Below are positions 1-7,266 of a DNA stretch of 17,345 bases, one piece after another. The stretch is from Candidatus Delongbacteria bacterium (lineage in GTDB: Bacteria; CAIWAD01; BS150m-G50): positions 1 through 17,345 of the forward strand of contig JADHUQ010000026.1 in NCBI GenBank assembly GCA_016784425.1, given 5' to 3'. The notes under the pieces are model-generated. The model searched no databases, was not told where the DNA came from, and was given only the letters and a program-made list of their open reading frames with translations. The translations under genes and the position numbers were made by a program. Numbering within the stretch: the first letter of the stretch is position 1; each line of letters opens with the position of its first letter.

Positions 1-1
1 A

Positions 2-226
2 GGCATGGTTGAAGAGCTGGGCGACTTTCTTTTTTCACTGGTCAATGTCTCACGTTACCTCAACCTGGGACCGGAGGACGCTTTGCGGGCTACTGTTAAC
101 AAGTTTATCCGCCGCTTCACCTACATCGAGGAGCGGCTGGCTAAAACCGATCGCACCCCTGCAACAGCTACTCTGGCTGAAATGGACGCCCTCTGGGATG
201 AAGCCAAGCTGCAGCAACCGGAGTAG
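2..226 (+). CDS. mazG: MazG family nucleoside triphosphate pyrophosphohydrolase, 3' end only
   Basis: This is the C-terminal end of a MazG protein; the 5' part lies outside the window, and the frame is open from base 2 to the TAG at 224-226. MazG enzymes hydrolyse (d)NTPs to NMP and pyrophosphate and act in nucleotide-pool cleaning. Visible is the second half of the catalytic four-helix signature, VEELGDFLFSLVN, which supplies the ExxD metal ligands, followed by the typical Leu-rich helix, NKFIRRFTYIEERL and the closing ATLAEMDALWDEAK, which is characteristic of the family C-terminus. The ATG at base 5 lies inside the helix and is not the real start. The next gene begins immediately after the stop codon, so the two are probably co-translated. 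The family call is secure; whether there are one or two MazG domains cannot be seen. Confidence 0.9.
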   Translation, partial: GMVEELGDFLFSLVNVSRYLNLGPEDALRATVNKFIRRFTYIEERLAKTDRTPATATLAEMDALWDEAKLQQPE

Positions 227-1006
227 ATGATGGATGCTGGCTGCCAGTTACCCGACTGGATATTGGCAACACCCCTGCAACTACCCTTACGCTACTTCAA
301 CCGGCAGTCAGCTCCAGGTTACATTATCAATTTGCAGGATGATTCCATACTCTATCGTTTTGGTAACCAGCTTTTCGGTTGGGGCAGGATTCCGCTCGCT
401 ATCCTGGAAGAGGAACTCACCGGGGAAAGCATACTCTCTCTCTGGCTGATGGCTCCCCCGGAATGGTGGGATCCCCTGGCAACCCTGCAACTGCCTGGCG
501 GCAGTCGACTCTTCAATGCCGGTCGACAGCTGATGTTCAAGTTGAATTCACCGGTCGCGCCTATGATACTGCCCTCAGGTTTCTTCATAAAGCAGCTGGT
601 TGACTATGCCAGCGAGATCGGCGCACTCTTCACTCTGTTTGAGCAGGATCTGGATCAAACGGCCAGCGGTTTGAGCGCGCCACAACAGTTCGCCGCCGTC
701 CAACAGCATGGCTCCTGCTGGGGACTTTTCCAGGAACAGCGTTTATTGGGCAAACTGGATCTCCTCTATCCGGTTGAAACGAGCTGCTGGGCGGGCGGAC
801 TGGTGCTGGACAGATCCGTGCGGGGGAACAAAATGGGACGCCGATTTTTACAGCTGCTCCTGCAGCATTCCCCCTTCAATCGGCTGGAACTGCAGGTCGA
901 CCCCTCTTTGCGTAATTACTATGTACAGGCAGGTTGTGAGCCACTGGCTTACATCAGCTGGTATCAGCTGGTACTGGCTGATACCGGGAGATCCAGAAAG
1001 CGCTGA
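227..1006 (+). CDS. GNAT-like acetyltransferase domain protein of unknown substrate
   Basis: A 259-residue soluble protein with no signal peptide or membrane segment. Its ATG follows the mazG stop codon with no gap; a second ATG follows directly, so either could be used, and translation is probably coupled to mazG. The C-terminal third resembles a GNAT fold: a beta strand WAGGLVLDRSVRG, the acetyl-CoA-binding loop RGNKMG (199-204) leading into helix RRFLQLLLQHS, the strand LELQVD, and motif-B-like NYYVQAGCEPL (230-240). The central Gly of the usual R/Q-x-x-G-x-G loop is Lys here, so activity is uncertain. Residues 1-150 match nothing I recognise; they are Trp/Pro/Leu-rich (for example APPEWWDP at 76-83) and may be a degenerate partner domain. 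The GNAT assignment is inferred from motif shape, and the substrate is unknown. Confidence 0.65.
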   Translation: MMDAGCQLPDWILATPLQLPLRYFNRQSAPGYIINLQDDSILYRFGNQLFGWGRIPLAILEEELTGESILSLWLMAPPEWWDPLATLQLPGGSRLFNAGRQLMFKLNSPVAPMILPSGFFIKQLVDYASEIGALFTLFEQDLDQTASGLSAPQQFAAVQQHGSCWGLFQEQRLLGKLDLLYPVETSCWAGGLVLDRSVRGNKMGRRFLQLLLQHSPFNRLELQVDPSLRNYYVQAGCEPLAYISWYQLVLADTGRSRKR

Positions 1007-1313
1007 AATTCCAGAGCTGTTTGAATCGAAAGAACTGGTTTTGGGATGTACTATCCGCTTGATTTTGTACAGATTCATGTCGCGATATAACAGTCACTTA
1101 CGAACACTCAAGCTGAATACTGTGCAATGTATTTACCTGTTTGTTTTCAAGCGTTCCCAAACCTGTGTTATTTATGGTGATAGGACCCGGAAGGTTCCGG
1201 CTTGATTCTTGCTTGAACTTTCTGAATGAGTGGGAATAACCAGCGTTATGGGCAACATTCAAAGACAACATCTATTTCCGATAATCACTTCACTTTAAAC
1301 TTTTGGAGGAAGC
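1007..1313. other. 307-base region without a gene, between the GNAT-like gene and the secreted protein
   Basis: No ORF here looks coding; the frames that cross it are run-ons of shadow frames. It is AT-richer than the flanking genes. It contains a compact inverted repeat CCGGAAGGTTCCGG (1187-1200) without a T tract, so it is at best a poor terminator for the mazG operon. A weak sigma-70-like pair follows at 1213-1240. The 3' end holds the Shine-Dalgarno GGAGG (1305-1309) of the next gene. No tRNA, riboswitch or small RNA pattern was recognised. Confidence 0.6.
1213..1240 (+). promoter_or_regulatory. weak candidate promoter for the lamin-tail protein gene
   Basis: TTGAAC (1213-1218) and AATAAC (1235-1240) are separated by 16 bases, and each matches the sigma-70 hexamer at 4 of 6 positions. 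It would leave a leader of about 65 bases before the ATG at 1314. Such pairs arise by chance in AT-rich DNA, and FCB bacteria can use different promoter consensuses, so this is only a candidate. Confidence 0.2.
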
Positions 1314-4300
1314 ATGCGTAAACTCATTTCTAGCTTAACTGTTCTGCTAAGCATCTCTCTGGCGATGGCTTTGAATCCAGGTGACCTTGTCATCACGGAA
1401 ATCATGCAGAATCCCCTCGCTGTCAGTGATGCCAATGGCGAGTGGTTTGAGGTTTACAACGCTACCGGCGCAGCAATTGATCTGCTCGATCTGATAGTTA
1501 CTGAAGATGGAGGTGGCAACACCTTTGTCATCGGGAGCAGTGTCAATGTGAACCCCGGCAGCTACGCTCTACTTGCCCGTAACGGTGACCCTTTGATAAA
1601 CGGCGGACTGCCGCCCGTTGATTATGTTTATCCCGGCACCTATTATCTGGGCAACAGTGCTGATGAGATTTTCATAATCGAAGTCGTCGGTATCGACACT
1701 ACTGTTATCGATGAAGTATGGTATGACAACGGTGTCACCTTTCCTGATCCCAACGGCGCCAGCATGGTGCTTTCCGATCTGGAACTTGACAATAATATCG
1801 GTGCCAACTGGTATGAGGAAACTGTCTACACTTATGGCAGTGGTGATTATGGTACCCCCGGCGCACCCAATGTCCAGGTCGGATATCCCATTATCAGCGA
1901 TGTGACCCAACTGCCGGCTGCACCTGGCAGCTCCGATGAGGTGGATATCAGCGCCACGGTTACCGATCCTGACGTACGTACTGTGGTCAATGTCGATCTC
2001 ATTTACGACGTGGATGGCGGCCCGGAAAGCACTCTAGCAATGACCGCTGCCGGCGATATCTACAGCGCTACTATCCCGGCCCAGGCGGGCAGCTCAACCG
2101 TGACCTGGCGTATTGAAGCGACAGATGATCTGGATCAGACTTCATTCTACGGTCCCATTGTCTATGTAGTGGTGGACATCCCCACCTATTCCATCTATGA
2201 TATCCAGTACACCACCGATCCCTCCGGTGATTCTCCTTACAACACCCAGATGGTTTCGGTGACCGGTACCGTTACAGCTATCGGCATTTCCGGTGATGGC
2301 AGCTTCTTCCTGCAGGATGCTGAAACCGCCTGGTCCGGCATCCAGATATACGGTAACAACACCGGTATTGCCCTGCACGACAATGTCACTGTGATCGGTG
2401 TGGTCGAAGAGTACTTCAACCAGACCGAACTGCACATTTACGGTCCGGAGGCTTTTGTTATCAACTTCAGTGGCGATACTCCGATTGCACCCATTTTGCT
2501 CTCCATCGGGGATGCCTACACCGAACCTTACGAGTCGGTGGTGGTCAGGGTAGAGGGTGGCACCTGCTCCAGCCTGCCCGACGGCTACGGAGTCTGGCTT
2601 ATTACCGATGGCGTCAACACCGGTGAGATCGACGACTGGTTTGTCCCTTATACACCAGTTCTGGATCAGTGCTATGATATCCAGGGCTTGATGTATTACA
2701 GCTATGAAACTTTTGCCATCAACCCTCGCGATCTCACTGAGATTGGTCCCTGTGGCGGTGGAAACCTCCCACCCAGCATTACCAATATCGGTCATCTCCC
2801 GACACTGCCAACCAGTATTGATCTGGTTACTGTGAGTGCCACGGTTACCGACGATGTGGGAGTTGATCATGTCGACCTGCTCTACATTGTCGACGGTGGC
2901 GGTGCAATAACTGTAGCCATGACTGCTGTCAACGATCTTTTCAGTGCGGATATTCCCGCTCAGATCGACGGGTCACTGGTTGAATACTACATTGAAGCTA
3001 CCGACACACCTGACCTGGAAATGGCTACCAGTGATACCTATTCCTACATTGTGATAGATGAGTATACCTGTATCGATATAGCCTTAGTACGCGCCAATGA
3101 TGCCGAGGGCCAGCCGCTGATGGAAGGAGAGGCTGTCATGATCTGTGGTGTACTCTCAGTCGCTCATGAATTCGGTGCCAGTGGTCCGGCTTACCTGACC
3201 CATGCAACCGGAAGTGTTGCCTTCCACGGTGGTGTCTTTGCAGATGATACACAGCTGGTTATCGGTGATGAAGTTGAGGTTGTCGGTCTGGTAGGTGCTT
3301 ACAACGGCCTCACCCAGATCCAGGATCCTCCGGTAGTCAACTTTATCCAGCATGCCGGCGCACCCACCCCGGTGACAGTTACTCTGGCTGACCTGAATCT
3401 CGATTCAGAAGCCTACGAAGCGCAACTGCTGCTGGTTGAAGGGGTCACTCTGATCGATCCCGAAAACTGGCCGCTGGAAGGGGACTACGCCAATCTCCTG
3501 GTAGAGCAGGGGGTAGATACCTTCGCTGTCTATATCGACCGTGATACCAACATCGATGGCTCCACCGCACCCACCGAGCCGTTTGACCTGATCGGTGTGA
3601 TGAGCCAGTACGACAACAGCCTCCCCTGGACTGTAGGTTACAATATCTCTCCCCGGATGCTGGATGATGTCGGTCTGGGCGTTGCGCCCCCGGTTGTTAC
3701 AATTTACGACATCCAGTACACGACTGAACCTTCCGGTGATTCTCCCTATATCAACCAGGAAGTCACCACCAGTGGCATCGTCTACGCCCTCTTCACCAGT
3801 GGTTTCTTTATGCAGGATGCCGCTGGCGCCTGGTCCGGCATCCAGGTATACGGTGCTAATGACGGCGTCGTGATCGGTGATGAAGTTACGGTCACCGGAA
3901 CGGTTGTCGAGTATTACAACCTGACTGAACTGACCATTGCGACCGCTGCCGACTATACGATCCTCTCCAGTGGTAACCCGTTGTTCGGGGTGACACTCGG
4001 AACCATCCCAGTGCTTTCCGTTGAAGATTACGAAAGTGTGTTCGTCCAGGTTGCCAATGTCACCTGCTCCAATCCGGATCTGGGTTACGGCGAGTGGGAA
4101 GTCACCGATGGCACCAATCTGCTCATCATCAATGATCTGATGTACGCCCATGTACCGCTGCTCGATGATTGCTTCGAAACGATTCAGGGTGCGCTTAACT
4201 TCGGTTTCGGTTCCTTCCGGATCGAACCGCGTGAAGCGGGGGATATCGTTTCCTGTGCTACTCTTGATGCACCGGTGGTCACGATTACCTATGTCGGCGG

Positions 4301-4469
4301 TAATGCACAGCTGAGCTGGAATCCGATTATTGATGCCACTGACTATCGCGTTTATATCAGCAGCGAGCCTTTCGGGGGCTGGGATGCTGGTACCCTCACC
4401 GGTGGTGCCACTACCTTCAGCTTTGCTTCAGCCGGTAGAGTCTTCTTCCAGGTTGTAGCGATCAACTAG
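1314..4469 (+). CDS. secreted multidomain protein: lamin-tail, Ig-like repeats, OB-like modules, FN3-like C-terminus
   Basis: A 1051-residue exported protein with no catalytic motif that I can identify. The ATG has a strong GGAGG four to five bases upstream. A Sec signal peptide covers residues 1-19, with cleavage expected after AMA. Order of parts: lamin-tail-like domain (about 20-185: LVITEIMQNP, GEWFEVYNATG); Ig-like repeat 1 (about 190-290); OB-like module A (about 292-480); Ig-like repeat 2 (about 485-580); a divergent OB-like module B (about 586-790); OB-like module C (about 797-981); and a short FN3-like domain (about 985-1051) ending FFQVVAIN. Modules A and C share DIQYTT(D/E)PSGDSPY, AWSGIQ(I/V)YG and three Cys at matching spacing. 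Lamin-tail plus OB combinations occur in secreted bacterial nucleases and cell-surface proteins, but no nuclease domain is present here. The protein ends directly after FN3 with no clear T9SS sorting domain, LPxTG or C-terminal anchor. Adhesion or surface scaffolding is a guess. The gene stands alone, with a terminator behind it. Confidence 0.85.
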   Translation: MRKLISSLTVLLSISLAMALNPGDLVITEIMQNPLAVSDANGEWFEVYNATGAAIDLLDLIVTEDGGGNTFVIGSSVNVNPGSYALLARNGDPLINGGLPPVDYVYPGTYYLGNSADEIFIIEVVGIDTTVIDEVWYDNGVTFPDPNGASMVLSDLELDNNIGANWYEETVYTYGSGDYGTPGAPNVQVGYPIISDVTQLPAAPGSSDEVDISATVTDPDVRTVVNVDLIYDVDGGPESTLAMTAAGDIYSATIPAQAGSSTVTWRIEATDDLDQTSFYGPIVYVVVDIPTYSIYDIQYTTDPSGDSPYNTQMVSVTGTVTAIGISGDGSFFLQDAETAWSGIQIYGNNTGIALHDNVTVIGVVEEYFNQTELHIYGPEAFVINFSGDTPIAPILLSIGDAYTEPYESVVVRVEGGTCSSLPDGYGVWLITDGVNTGEIDDWFVPYTPVLDQCYDIQGLMYYSYETFAINPRDLTEIGPCGGGNLPPSITNIGHLPTLPTSIDLVTVSATVTDDVGVDHVDLLYIVDGGGAITVAMTAVNDLFSADIPAQIDGSLVEYYIEATDTPDLEMATSDTYSYIVIDEYTCIDIALVRANDAEGQPLMEGEAVMICGVLSVAHEFGASGPAYLTHATGSVAFHGGVFADDTQLVIGDEVEVVGLVGAYNGLTQIQDPPVVNFIQHAGAPTPVTVTLADLNLDSEAYEAQLLLVEGVTLIDPENWPLEGDYANLLVEQGVDTFAVYIDRDTNIDGSTAPTEPFDLIGVMSQYDNSLPWTVGYNISPRMLDDVGLGVAPPVVTIYDIQYTTEPSGDSPYINQEVTTSGIVYALFTSGFFMQDAAGAWSGIQVYGANDGVVIGDEVTVTGTVVEYYNLTELTIATAADYTILSSGNPLFGVTLGTIPVLSVEDYESVFVQVANVTCSNPDLGYGEWEVTDGTNLLIINDLMYAHVPLLDDCFETIQGALNFGFGSFRIEPREAGDIVSCATLDAPVVTITYVGGNAQLSWNPIIDATDYRVYISSEPFGGWDAGTLTGGATTFSFASAGRVFFQVVAIN
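2187..2753 (+). repeat. OB-like module A of the secreted protein (copy 1 of a duplicated module)
   Basis: Encodes residues about 292-480. It aligns with module C at 3702-4256 along its whole length: the opening DIQYTT-PSGDSPY, AWSGIQ-YG, VTV-G-V-EYFN/YNLTEL, YESV, TCS, DGYG/LGYG, and a closing Cys. Cys418, Cys453 and Cys480 correspond to Cys918, Cys953 and Cys981 of the other copy (spacings 35/27 and 35/28). Short stretches of nucleotide identity remain, such as tggtccggcatccag, which suggests a fairly recent internal duplication or continued homogenisation. Confidence 0.8.
3702..4256 (+). repeat. OB-like module C of the secreted protein (copy 2 of a duplicated module)
   Basis: Encodes residues about 797-981 and is the second copy of the module at 2187-2753. 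The main indel is a five-residue deletion near the start (IGISGDGSFF in A against LFTSGFF in C). The three Cys positions are kept. Confidence 0.8.
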
Positions 4470-4486
4470 CTGCGATCAATACTGAC

Positions 4487-4523
4487 GGCGGGGTCAATCT
4501 CGATTAGAGATATTTCCACCGCC
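4487..4523 (+). other. imperfect stem-loop in the 3' UTR of the secreted-protein gene
   Basis: Outer arms GGCGG (4487-4491) and CCGCC (4519-4523) enclose an inner hairpin ATCTC-gatta-GAGAT (4497-4511). No T tract follows. It lies between the stop codon and the true terminator and may stabilise the 3' end of the mRNA. Confidence 0.35.
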
Positions 4524-4542
4524 AGAAATGTCGTCTGAATGT

Positions 4543-4575
4543 GGGCGGTCCCCTGTCTGGGATCGCCCTTTTTTT
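4543..4575 (+). terminator. Rho-independent terminator after the secreted-protein gene
   Basis: Stem GGGCGGTCCC (4543-4552) pairs with GGGATCGCCC (4559-4568) over 10 bp with one G-U, around the loop CTGTCT, and is followed by seven T (4569-4575). It ends transcription of the plus-strand gene 1314-4469. In the opposite direction no T run follows the stem, so it is not an obvious terminator for the convergent minus-strand operon, for which I see no separate one. Confidence 0.92.
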
Positions 4576-4637
4576 GTTGTATAAGTTTCTGATGGAATCG
4601 TGCCCGTTGGAAAGGTATAACAGCCAGGGATACAGCG

Positions 4638-5666
4638 CTATTTCGATCCCAGATACTTCCGCAAGCTTATTATCTGTTCGTCGGTACCCAGCAGGACCAG
4701 TTGGTCACCAGCCTCCAGCAAAGTATCCGCTGTCGGTACTACCAGTGTTCCGGAAGCGGGCTTCTTGACCGACATGATGAGAATACCGTTGGTTTGGGCA
4801 CGCAGATCGGTATCGTGCAGCTTTTTATCAACACAGGGCGCCTGGGGTGGTATGGCGGCTTCCACCATGCGGAATTTGGTTTCCCCGCTGCTGACAAAGG
4901 TGTCCAGAAAGTCGGTAACCGCCGGTTGCAGCACCATGGCTGCCATCCGTCGCCCACCGATCAGTGAGGGAGAGACAACTTTGTCTGCACCTGCCTGCAG
5001 GAGTTTCTTTTCGGAGTGTGGTTCAACCCCCTTGGTGATGATGTGAATGGCTGGGTTCATACCGCGCACTGTCAACACCGCGTAGAGATTGTCAGCGTCG
5101 CTGTCCAGGGTCGTCAGCAGCCCCTCTGCCCGCTCGATACCGCTGCGCAGCAGAATATCCTCGTGAGTGGCATCCCCCTCGACAACCAGGAGTCCCGCCT
5201 CACGTGCTTCCTCACAACGGACAGGATCGCGTTCAATGATCACAAACTGATGATGTGATTCGGAAAAGGTACGTGCCAGCTCAGCGCCGATTCCCCCATA
5301 ACCACAGATAACATAATGACCTTTCAGATTGCTGATCTGGTTGTCCATCTTTCTACCTCGCATAAAATCCCGAATACTCCCGGAGGTGATAACGGCTGTT
5401 ACACTGGAGAGAATAAAGGCAGCCGTCCCGACACCGGCAACTACATAGATGATCGTGAAACGTTCACCGGCAATACCGAGGGGATGAACTTCACCCAGAC
5501 CGACCGTCGTCAGGACAATTACCGACATGTAGAGCGAGTCGAGCAGGCTCCACCCCTCCAGCAGCATGTAGCCGGTTGTGCCGCTGATAAGCAGCAGCAG
5601 CAGTATTAACACCAATACCAGCAGTCGGGGGTAACCGTGGGAATGCGGACTGTGTCTTGCCGACAT
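4638..5666 (-). CDS. two-TM potassium channel with cytoplasmic RCK (TrkA-N/TrkA-C) domains
   Basis: A 342-residue K+ channel subunit of the MthK/Kch type in the inner membrane. It has a cytoplasmic N-terminus, TM1 (about 14-33, a run of Leu/Val/Ile), a pore helix, the selectivity filter TTVGLGE (53-59) and TM2 (about 71-95). An RCK N domain with the dinucleotide loop GYGGIG (122-127) and an acidic residue (Glu145 in VIIERD) at the end of beta-2 suggests NAD(H)-type binding. A C-terminal TrkA-C-like domain (about 260-342) ends LLEAGDQLVLLGTDEQI. The filter reads GLGE rather than GYGD, a variant known among bacterial two-TM channels. The ATG at 5666 shares one base with the TGA of the upstream carboxylase gene (TGATG), which implies translational coupling; a TTG just before it is a less likely start. 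A small palindrome, TGGGATATTCCCA, lies just upstream of the start codon. Confidence 0.9.
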   Translation of the reverse strand: MSARHSPHSHGYPRLLVLVLILLLLLISGTTGYMLLEGWSLLDSLYMSVIVLTTVGLGEVHPLGIAGERFTIIYVVAGVGTAAFILSSVTAVITSGSIRDFMRGRKMDNQISNLKGHYVICGYGGIGAELARTFSESHHQFVIIERDPVRCEEAREAGLLVVEGDATHEDILLRSGIERAEGLLTTLDSDADNLYAVLTVRGMNPAIHIITKGVEPHSEKKLLQAGADKVVSPSLIGGRRMAAMVLQPAVTDFLDTFVSSGETKFRMVEAAIPPQAPCVDKKLHDTDLRAQTNGILIMSVKKPASGTLVVPTADTLLEAGDQLVLLGTDEQIISLRKYLGSK

Positions 5667-7210
5667 CAAAGTGGGATATTCCCATGCTTCTTTGGCGGAT
5701 TGGTGTCAGCTTTGTTTTCCAGCATCCGCAACGCGTGTATCACATTTTCCCGGGTAGTCTCCGGCTCAATGATATCGTCGATGTAACCCCGTTCCGCCGC
5801 CCGGTAGGGGTTGGCGAAATGATCGGTGTATTGCTTTATATGCTCCGCTTCCACCTGCTCCGGATCAGAGGCCGCAGCGATCTCCCTGCGGAAAATGATC
5901 TCCACTGCTCCCTTGGGTCCCATCACCGCGATCTCGGCAGTCGGCCAGGCCAGGTTGATATCACCCCGGATATGCTTGGAACTCATGACGTCATAGGCGC
6001 CGCCGTAAGCCTTGCGGGTGATGACAGTGACCTTGGGCACAGTAGCCTCACAGTAGGCATAGAGCAGCTTGGCGCCATGTCCAATGATTCCTCCCCACTC
6101 CTGGTCAGTGCCGGGCAGGAAACCGGGTACATCGACAAAGGTCAGCAGTGGAATGTTGAATGCGTCACAGAAACGGATGAACCGGGCTCCCTTACGACTG
6201 GAATCGCAATCCAGCACGCCGGCCAGCTGGGCCGGTTGGTTGGCAATTACACCCACGGAACCACCATTCATACGGGCGAATCCCACGATAATGTTGGTGG
6301 CGAAATCAGAGTGAACCTCCATGAAATCACGGTCATCGACGACCGCCGTGATGACCTCCTTCATCTCGTATGGCTGATTGGGGTTGTCCGGTATAACCCT
6401 TTTGAGGCTCTCCTCCTGTCGGTTGACCGGGTCGGCCGCTTGTCGGCGGGGGGTGCTTGACATGTTGTTCTGTGGAATGAAGGTCACCAGACGACGTACC
6501 TGCTCCAGCGCCTCCACCTCAGAATCCAGAGCGAAATGTGAGACGCCACTCCGGGAAGAGTGCGTATCCGCGCCCCCCAGTTCCTCGGAGGTTACATTCT
6601 CATGGGTAACGGTCTTTACCACCTTGGGTCCGGTGACAAACATGTAGCTGCTTTTGCGAACCATCATCACGAAATCTGTGATGGCGGGTGAATAGACCGC
6701 TCCACCGGCGGAGGGTCCCATGATGACAGAGATCTGTGGCACCACTCCGGAAGCCAGCGTGTTACGCAGAAAGATATCGGCATAGGCACCCAGCGAGACA
6801 ACTCCTTCCTGTACCCGGGCCCCACCGGAATCATTGAGACCAATAATCGGAGCGCCGTTCTTCATCGCCATATCCATCATCTTGGCGATCTTCTGCCCGT
6901 GGGCTTCCGAGAGGGAACCACCAAAAACAGTGAAGTCCTGCGCGAAGAGATAGACCAAACGCTCATGTATGTAACCATAACCGGTAACAACCCCGTCACC
7001 CGCGTAATGCTGTCGATCCAGACCAAACTCGGTCGCCCGGTGGGTGACAAACATATCCAGTTCCCGGAAAGTACCGGTGTCCAACAACAGCTCGACCCGC
7101 TCCCGCGCTGTCAGCTTGCCCTTGTCGTGCTGGCTGGCGATTCGCTGCACACCTCCCCCCAGACGGGCCTCTTCGCGTTTCTGTTCCAGCAGTTTGCTTT
7201 TGTCTTGCAT
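5666..7210 (-). CDS. pccB: acyl-CoA carboxylase carboxyltransferase (beta) subunit, propionyl-CoA/methylmalonyl-CoA type
   Basis: A 514-residue carboxyltransferase that moves carboxyl groups between biotin and an acyl-CoA: the beta subunit of propionyl-CoA carboxylase, or the MmdA subunit of methylmalonyl-CoA decarboxylase. Seen: the N-terminal KREEARLGGG and GKLTARERVELLLD, two crotonase-type halves with oxyanion-hole loops GPSAGG (165-170) and GGAYD (403-407), VDVPGFLPGTDQEWGGIIGHGAKLL, and the family ending PPKKHGNIPL. Asp407, after GGAY, corresponds to the residue reported to favour propionyl-CoA in Streptomyces PccB (Ile in acetyl-CoA enzymes), so C3 substrates are likely. I chose the ATG at 7210 because family members begin there and it has GGAAG upstream. 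An in-frame ATG at 7270 overlaps the glgP stop (ATGA) and would add 20 polar residues of no family resemblance. No biotin carboxylase, biotin carrier or decarboxylase membrane subunit is in the window. Confidence 0.9.
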   Translation of the reverse strand: MQDKSKLLEQKREEARLGGGVQRIASQHDKGKLTARERVELLLDTGTFRELDMFVTHRATEFGLDRQHYAGDGVVTGYGYIHERLVYLFAQDFTVFGGSLSEAHGQKIAKMMDMAMKNGAPIIGLNDSGGARVQEGVVSLGAYADIFLRNTLASGVVPQISVIMGPSAGGAVYSPAITDFVMMVRKSSYMFVTGPKVVKTVTHENVTSEELGGADTHSSRSGVSHFALDSEVEALEQVRRLVTFIPQNNMSSTPRRQAADPVNRQEESLKRVIPDNPNQPYEMKEVITAVVDDRDFMEVHSDFATNIIVGFARMNGGSVGVIANQPAQLAGVLDCDSSRKGARFIRFCDAFNIPLLTFVDVPGFLPGTDQEWGGIIGHGAKLLYAYCEATVPKVTVITRKAYGGAYDVMSSKHIRGDINLAWPTAEIAVMGPKGAVEIIFRREIAAASDPEQVEAEHIKQYTDHFANPYRAAERGYIDDIIEPETTRENVIHALRMLENKADTNPPKKHGNIPL

Positions 7211-7266
7211 CGCACTTCCAATTGGTTTGACTGTACCCTCGTCCCCGTCCCCCCGACTGCTCCTGG

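Noticed and set aside
1187..1200. CCGGAAGGTTCCGG as a terminator of the mazG operon
   Set aside because: The hairpin would have at most a 5-6 bp stem with a very short loop, and no T tract follows.
2142..2870. Minus-strand ORF of 242 residues inside the secreted-protein gene (and a similar one at 3405-4151)
   Set aside because: Both are shadows opposite a clearly coding gene with signal peptide and repeats. Their similarity to each other only mirrors the duplicated modules on the plus strand.
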